Positions 60,458 through 64,000 of a stretch of 64,000 nt of DNA are shown in pieces. The stretch spans positions 620,670 through 684,669 of the forward strand of contig CAXAMN010003780.1 in NCBI GenBank assembly GCA_963970005.1, written 5' to 3'. Within the stretch, counting starts at the first letter, position 1, and each line of letters begins with the position of its first letter. Source of the stretch: Durusdinium trenchii. Lineage: Eukaryota; Sar; Dinophyceae; Suessiales; Symbiodiniaceae. A program made the translations under genes and the position numbers. The notes under the pieces were generated by a model, which was not told where the DNA came from, did not search any database, and saw only the letters and a program-made list of their open reading frames with translations.

Positions 60458-61983
60458 ATGTTCCAGGATCTTCTTGTTTTTCAAGCTTTACTTGGGATGA
60501 TTGAACCCCATGACTTCGTCAAATGAGTTTCAACCACCAACCATCACCAACCAGTGTCATGGGTCCCTGTTTCCGTTGGAGGACTTGTGTAATGAAAGAG
60601 TGTTCCAAGAAAGTTCGCCGGACAGAAGAGGCAGACTTATCAAATCTTATCAATATGGTGATACATTGCGGATCACGTGGATGAAGCTGGATGATCCTGG
60701 ATTGGGGGCTCTGAAGTCTCATAACTACTCTCAACTAATTGTTCGAAGCGGTGGAACCATTTGCCTACGTCCGCAAACCAGGAGTGTCATTAATTTGTAC
60801 TTGTCGTGTGAGTTGGCAAGCTTTCAGGGGGGCGATGTGAAGCTGCTTTGTAGGGCTCCGATGTTTGTGCTGTTTGAAGGTTGTCCAAAATACAGCCTTA
60901 CAGTTGTAAAAGCATTTGGGCCCTTCCGTGGGAAGCTGTTTTAGCGGCAACACGTACCTCCATTCTTTGGAGGTGTTCTTTGTTGTGCAATGTGAGAGTT
61001 GAAGCACACCGTTGCTAAGAACATTCCACTCGAACCCTGACCAATATGACTTAATGCATCTTAATGCTTTAATAGGTTTGAAGGCAGGGTGCCGTCCTTT
61101 AGACAGGGCACGATGTGCCTAGATTCTTTAGATCGTTTAGATGCTGTTTCCATTGGCATGGATTTGTGCATGGCCCCTGTGCACCCTGACCCAGGGTGTT
61201 CTTCATTGTTTTTCTAAGATGTTTGAAAGCAAGAACGTTTGGGTGCAAGGCTAAATTTGAAGGATAATGTTGGGACAATGTTTGTGTGGACCGACCTTAA
61301 TTAATTTCAATTTGCATCTCGCATTGGACAATGTCCGACTTTGTCCCGTTGATATGGTGGTGTTGGTGATTCAATGGATCTAAAGGCTGTAGTGGTTTGG
61401 GGTGCCCGGTGCCTCTGGGTCATGCTTAAACTCCCAGTGGTTGAGGTCCTTGGCGCTTGCAAGTCGTGCGCCTTTTGCTGCTGGCGCTGGCATACTTGCT
61501 CTTCAAGCGGTGGAGGCCACGCAGGGTTATATATTGTTAGGTTAGGGATGGTTAGGGTTTCGATATTTTGGTGAATCAGACCTGACGAGGAATGCCTGAA
61601 TTAGAGAATAAAGAAGAAAACAGACACAGCAACTGCGATTGACACCGGTTTGTTGTTGAGAGCTTTGTCCTAGGACAACATTCATAAAATATCATGATAC
61701 ATGATACGTGGCCCCCACCATTAATTAATGTATATATCCGAATCGAACACAGCTTGGCCAATCACCGTGGCTGTGGTGTTTTGTTCGTTGAGTATTTCAG
61801 GACCACCTTCATGAATCCATACGTTGGGTAGGGCAAAGGACTTTGCATATTATTCTCAGTCGGTTGCCTTGGTTTTTTCGGTGGTGCAGAGTTTTTTGAT
61901 GAAGACTTGACACGTCAAATTACTGGATGGAAGCTGAGGCTAAGCTTTGGCGCAGTTGACAGCACCCCTCCTTTTTCTTGCAG
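60458..61983. other. spacer
   Basis: A 147-codon open stretch at 60501-60944 lacks splice context and has low GC3; I do not call it. The rest is AT-rich without signals. Confidence 0.35.
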
Positions 61984-62037
61984 ATCGTTTCCCCTCGCGT
62001 CAGGGCCAAGCGTGAGGTGAAGAAAGATGACAAGCAG
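61984..62037 (+). CDS. short exon candidate
   Basis: It follows an excellent tract (CTCCTTTTTCTTGCAG) and reads IVSPRVRAKREVKKDDKQ, with a possible GA donor at 62038. A basic-charged peptide; gene unknown. Confidence 0.35.
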
Positions 62038-63442
62038 GATGGTGTGGCCACTTGCAGTACACACGCAAAGGTGCCCATGGTCTTGCGTTTTGCAGGAGCT
62101 TGGAGTGCGCTGGTCCTCGACCTGGCTTACAACTCGTAGCTCAATGCTTGCGCTTTGTTTACTTTCCAAATGTTTGGTTCACCCATGTTCACCCTCCAAA
62201 CCCGTGGTCACTGCCCGACATGGCACGTATTTTTGGGCGCCCAGATCATTGTTGCGCAAGTCGTGGGTCCAATGTACTGGGTTAGTCATGGATGGACATG
62301 CATGGTAACATTTGGGCGGCCCACGTTGCTTCGTTGTTTAGATCCGAAACCTGCGAACCACGAATCCAACTGCACGGTGCGTTCCCATCGGTCTTCTATA
62401 CCAAACAGTTCTTGATTGGAACCACGAATCTTGGATGCATGGAATCATAAACGCACGCTTGATGAGTGTTTGTTCCTGACCTTTGGTCGTCTTGAAACAA
62501 CGCCACACAATGGGCCGACCTGGACCCGGAAAAGGTGACCTGGACCCGGCTCGGTGGATGTCTGAAGGGGGAAGTGGCGGCCCATTGTCCACTATTCTCT
62601 CAAGAAATGACGTCACCAGCAAGCTGGGTTATGGAATCCGGTCTAGTCTGGCCACAATGTTCGTTGCTTGTGCGTCCCAAGTTTTTGTGTTCGACTGTGC
62701 TAAGGCAGTGAACTGTGACAAATCGAGCATTTCGTGCTCCTGAACACCTCATGTCGCCACAAGTTTGCGAATGGAAGGGTTCCTCACCACATCCGTGGAG
62801 ACCGAAAGTGCTGAGGTTTCCTCAACGGATGGGTTGCTGGGCATTCTCGACAGTCTCACGAAAACATGTTGGCTCCCAACAGCCGTCCGTCCTACCGCGA
62901 GACGTGTTTTCATGATGTCCTTGGGCAAGTGCAGCCAAAAGAGTAGCTTAGGCCCAGGAGGGGACTTTTGTGAGGTCCGCCCAGTGAGCCCTCGACCTTC
63001 ACTGCATGGAGTTCGGCACCAGTGGCACTCTGCCGGAGCAACCAATCTTTCAGCCCTGTTTCGTCATGAGAAGACAAGTACAGCATACTGTAGGTGCCAT
63101 TGACATGTTTCAAGCGAGAAGGCAAACCAAGTTGCTGGCATAGAGGGCATTTGTGCTATTGTTTCCTTTAGCATCCTGTAGCTGTTTCGCTTCCGGGCTT
63201 GGTCCGCGCGAACAAAAATCATGTGGAAGGGTTGGCAGAGGCCCATTGACAAGTCCACGATCCATATATAGGCAATGACACTTGCGATCCTGATCTGATC
63301 CTGAATTCCAATGAGGAGATATTCAAAACCACCTGCGGCACCCCACTTACAGCACCCCAGGCACACTGAATTCGAAGCTGGGACCTAACCGCTGGGACCT
63401 AACCTGAAAAGCAACTCAGCATTGACCGTTCTTGGGCCGCAG
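62038..63442. other. intronic or spacer DNA
   Basis: Open stretches exist at 62765-63100 but have no splice or codon support. Nothing else is visible. Confidence 0.3.
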
Positions 63443-63664
63443 ATATTTGTTCCTGAAGAATTCTGGAGGCCACCTCAGGATCTCGCGGCGCGGTTTGGTT
63501 CTGCCTCCGTCCAAGCGTCCTTGACCAAACCGCCAGGGGTCTTTGAATCCCTCCATGTTGGCTGCCTTGGCTGCTTTGGCGGCCGTGGCAGCCTGGCATC
63601 AGCTCCGAGGGCTTCATTGGAACGAGCCGGTGCAAAGGAAGTCTCCAGCTGTGGACTAGATTGA
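63443..63664 (+). CDS. exon candidate near the window end
   Basis: After GGGCCGCAG, the frame reads IFVPEEFWRPPQDLAARFGS, then ASVQASLTKPPGVFESLHVG, and stays open to TGA at 63662. The exon may end earlier at an internal donor. Minus-strand frames overlap but look like shadows. Unknown gene. Confidence 0.38.
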   Translation: MFVPEEFWRPPQDLAARFGSASVQASLTKPPGVFESLHVGCLGCFGGRGSLASAPRASLERAGAKEVSSCGLD

Positions 63665-64000
63665 CTAGATACTCCCAAGGTTTGATCTAAGGTTCAGTGA
63701 GGCGAACTTCTCTCCTGAGCCTCCTAAATTCTTAGAGTGTTCAACTTGAATTGCACCCATTCTTGGATGAGCACGGGCTAGGAGATGAGGGAATTGACCA
63801 TGTATTTGGATGTGATACCTTTGGTTTCATCATGGATAGTCACACATCCTAGACTGTATTGCTGGAAAGGTACTTGTTTTCGGCTGTTTTTGCATCACAC
63901 GTCATAGCTTTTGCCGAGCCGATCGGCTGTTGTCAGACGACTGTCGGAATATTGCTGGACCAGTTGATGGGGCACCCCAAAAAAGTACGGATTCAACCAC
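63665..64000. other. window end, no feature seen
   Basis: No exon, repeat or hairpin that I can support. Confidence 0.4.

Noticed and set aside
60501-60944. 147-codon + strand frame
   Set aside because: Low GC3, no acceptor or donor context and no family resemblance; a chance open stretch is possible at this length.

Overview
This window reads as nuclear DNA of a dinoflagellate, most likely a Symbiodiniaceae-type alga. The evidence is: (1) genes made of many short exons (30-150 nt) with high GC3, separated by introns of about 200-1900 nt; (2) splice acceptors that are nearly always AG followed by G, with donors that are more often GC than GT and sometimes GA; (3) relics of the 3' half of the dinoflagellate spliced leader (TTTGGCTCAAG); (4) a nuclear gene for the plastid ATP synthase epsilon subunit that carries a targeting leader. 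Every gene I can support lies on the + strand, so this is a one-way gene array. Most long open frames on the other strand are shadows or low-complexity DNA.

Layout. 91-894: CCHC zinc-knuckle, KGKGK-rich frame (possibly Gag-like). 908-1203: four related GNRA-loop hairpins, the strangest structure here. 2365-3685: complete three-exon arsH. 4898-5990: unknown gene A (3' part). 8069-15033: unknown gene B (at least 10 exons). 17853-21171, 23634-25334, 26044-27909 and 28858-32183: 3' parts of four unknown genes, supported mainly by convincing terminal exons. 32936-35020: collagen-like Gly-X-Y gene. 35438-36535: a block of mini- and microsatellites. 37515-43722: complete nine-exon atpE. 44570-48720: unknown gene with a Gln/Gly/Tyr-rich region. 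49104-50883: complete three-exon 88-residue orphan protein. 50931-51501, 51706-52282 and 53211-55704: further small or partial genes. 57893-60138: 3' part of a PlsC-type lysophospholipid acyltransferase. 60238-63664: three further exon candidates.

The recognised genes do not form one pathway. ArsH detoxifies organoarsenicals, AtpE belongs to the plastid F1 ATPase, and PlsC makes membrane lipids. What they share is architecture: head-to-tail order, small exons, and GC/GA donors. Introns and spacers are full of small foldback elements, including a five-copy family recognisable by the cores AAGGTACTTGG and GGTGTTTGGGG, and several isolated hairpins. Exon models were built by eye from reading frame, splice phase, GC3 and family alignment. 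No transcript data were available, so models without a recognised family are hypotheses.
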